A stretch of 64,000 nucleotides of DNA from CAZSRX01 sp964609675 [NCBI: uncultured Bacteroidota bacterium] (GTDB lineage Bacteria > CLD3 > SB21): the NCBI GenBank assembly GCA_964609675.1, contig CAZSRX010000003.1, forward strand, positions 71 through 64,070, in the 5' to 3' direction. Shown here piece after piece: positions 62,880-64,000 of this stretch. Both the position numbers and the translations under genes were made by a program. The first letter of the stretch is position 1. Each line of letters begins with the position of its first letter. A model generated the notes under the pieces. The model had not been told where the DNA came from. It made no database searches and was given only the letters and a program-made list of their open reading frames with translations.

Positions 62880-63461
62880 ATGGCCGCCGTAACCGAACCG
62901 CGAAACCGCACCAAAAAAACACGCCGCCGCATCAAACGGGTCGGCATCCGGCTGGACATGACGCCCATGGTGGATGTCGCGTTTCTCCTGCTGACGTTCT
63001 TCATGGTAACCACCGCCTTCCGACGCCCCCAAACCATCGAAATTACTCTCCCGAAGGAAGCGCTGCAACGCAGGGAGATTCAGGTCCAGGAATCCAACAT
63101 TCTGCAGATAGCGGTTACCGAACGCCATGAATTATTTTTCAAATCCGGCGGCGACGCACTGAAACCGACGGACCCGAACAATCTGTTTGAACTGTTCATT
63201 GATGAAAGTGAACGCAACCTGAAGCGCAACGAAGGCGCGGCTTTCAAAGACCGTTACAGGCTCATTGTGGTGGTGAAACTGGAACCGAAATGCCGTTATG
63301 AAATGCTGGTGCACATTCTGGATGACCTCAATCAGGCCGTGGATTCGCTGAACACCCGGCACCGCTTATCCGATCCCAGGGAGCAGTTGTTTCCGCGTTT
63401 TACGATCACCCGGCTTACCGAACGCGACCCGTTGTGGCCGTTTATCCCGCGTAAACAATAA
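62880..63461 (+). CDS. exbD: ExbD/TolR-family protein (second copy)
   Basis: Protein of 193 residues. After a basic N-terminus (RNRTKKTRRRIKRVG) the TM segment at about 21-44, IRLDMTPMVDVAFLLLTFFM, is identical over this stretch to that of the first copy, with the conserved Asp. The periplasmic domain is longer (ends FTITRLTERDPLWPFIPRK). Two distinct ExbD paralogues beside one ExbB may form a mixed stator. TonB itself is not visible in the window. Confidence 0.92.
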   Translation: MAAVTEPRNRTKKTRRRIKRVGIRLDMTPMVDVAFLLLTFFMVTTAFRRPQTIEITLPKEALQRREIQVQESNILQIAVTERHELFFKSGGDALKPTDPNNLFELFIDESERNLKRNEGAAFKDRYRLIVVVKLEPKCRYEMLVHILDDLNQAVDSLNTRHRLSDPREQLFPRFTITRLTERDPLWPFIPRKQ

Positions 63462-63532
63462 ACTTGCAATTATTAAAATCTTTTTATACTGTTAATCGCA
63501 ACTAAAACGCATGATTAAAACGGGAACTGTTC

Positions 63533-64000
63533 ATGATACTTCGCATCCTGATGATAATCTTCCTTCTACTGCCGGGCGGTTTTCTGACGGCTCAGGAAAA
63601 TCAGAAAAAAGAGTACGGTTTTGATTTTACCATGGACTTAGTCAGCCGCTACCTGTGGCGGGGTTATGACCTCAATCACAAGTACGGCGCGATGCAATCC
63701 GGCCTGACCTATACGCCCGCGTATCTGCCCGGCCTGAGCGCGTCGGTATGGTCTTCTCTTGGCCTGGCCGAAAAACAATCTTTAGGAGACAGTGAATCCT
63801 CCTTTGATGAAGTCGATCTCTCGCTATCATACGACCGCGATATCATCCGGAAACGATGGCTGGTGAATGTAACCTTACAACGCTATCATTTTGTATCGGA
63901 CTGGGCCTCTTACAATAAAACCAATAAACGCGATTATGAAATCAGCGTAACCAACACCTTTGCGATCCACCAGTTTTTTTCGCCCTACATTCAATACGCG
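63533..64000 (+). CDS. Putative outer-membrane beta-barrel protein (cut by window edge)
   Basis: The ATG at 63533 begins a signal peptide (LRILMIIFLLLPGGFLTAQ). The mature part is strand-like: FDFTMDLVSRYLWRGYDLNH, resembling the opening of Gcw_chp/TorF-type barrel proteins, then GLSASVWSSLGLAE and FDEVDLSLSYDRD. The frame is open to base 64000 (156 codons seen), so the C-terminus lies beyond. It follows the ExbBD genes in the same direction, 71 bp away, so it may be a partner of that system. Confidence 0.72.
   Translation, partial: MILRILMIIFLLLPGGFLTAQENQKKEYGFDFTMDLVSRYLWRGYDLNHKYGAMQSGLTYTPAYLPGLSASVWSSLGLAEKQSLGDSESSFDEVDLSLSYDRDIIRKRWLVNVTLQRYHFVSDWASYNKTNKRDYEISVTNTFAIHQFFSPYIQYA

Noticed and set aside
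1-64000. CRISPR array, prophage or integron
   Set aside because: No regularly spaced repeats of CRISPR size, no integrase, transposase, capsid or tail genes were found by reading.

Overview
The window is a 64 kb piece of a Gram-negative (diderm) bacterial chromosome with roughly balanced base composition. The evidence for a diderm is a TonB-dependent receptor with a carboxypeptidase-like N-terminal domain, an ExbB-ExbD-ExbD motor, an MCE/MlaD protein, many signal peptides and lipoboxes, and beta-barrel-like secreted proteins. The gene repertoire resembles the FCB superphylum (Bacteroidota/Ignavibacteria/Calditrichota/KSB1/Marinimicrobia-like lineages): HPr kinase with MlaD, a Bacteroidota-type 'asparagine synthetase B' secreted protein, 7TMR-DISM kinase, LytS/LytTR pair, membrane-bound LuxR regulator, Dcp lipoprotein. 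I cannot name the phylum from the sequence alone. No phage, plasmid, rRNA or CRISPR locus was seen.

Layout. 0-5 kb (minus): a TonB receptor followed by a LytS-type kinase and a LytTR regulator cut by the left edge, then a TPR gene broken by an in-frame amber codon. 5-19 kb: a REC/HD-GYP protein and a five-PAS hybrid kinase in one operon, a DMT exporter overlapping shikimate kinase, a GIDE-domain membrane protein, and a 1886-residue kinase with ten PAS domains (minus). 19-24.7 kb: a SIMPL-like protein and a small lipoprotein (minus), then an isolated PduS-PduT pair, which are electron-transfer parts of a bacterial microcompartment without any other microcompartment gene nearby. A short AT-rich block follows, holding two membrane proteins, a membrane LuxR regulator and four 11-bp-phased CAAC repeats. 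24.7-37.7 kb: U32 protein, a structured intergenic element, purple-acid-phosphatase-like enzyme, a decayed coding stretch, an unknown secreted protein, tRNA-Lys(CUU), Dcp peptidase, 7TMR-DISM kinase, GreA, M24 peptidase and ThiL. 37.8-44.2 kb: ECF sigma/anti-sigma/Spy-like operon, TPR protein, NAD(P)-binding protein, then ZIP transporter, MlaD and HprK on the minus strand. 44.3-53.8 kb: a pair of M16 peptidases (one catalytic, one lacking the zinc motif), MFS transporter, EIIA-Ntr-like protein, 'asparagine synthetase B' protein, CoA-disulfide-reductase-like enzyme, small secreted proteins and a zinc-ribbon paralogue pair, one frameshifted. 54-64 kb: a large unknown lipoprotein with an orphan family-5 solute-binding protein, PfkB kinase, a second EIIA-Ntr-like protein, YhbY, a decayed HAD-like gene, and a PstS-like/ExbB/ExbD/ExbD operon leading to an outer-membrane-like protein cut by the right edge.

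Themes. Signalling is dense: four sensor kinases, two response regulators, an ECF system and a membrane LuxR. HprK plus two EIIA-type proteins suggest a regulatory, non-transporting PTS. At least four genes or fragments are decayed (4209-4991, 27593-27922, 53445-53748, 60237-60478), which suggests either ongoing gene loss or local assembly errors. The strongest candidates for something unusual are the orphan PduS-PduT locus with its AT-rich neighbour block, the phased CAAC array, and the nested inverted-repeat element at 26048-26129.
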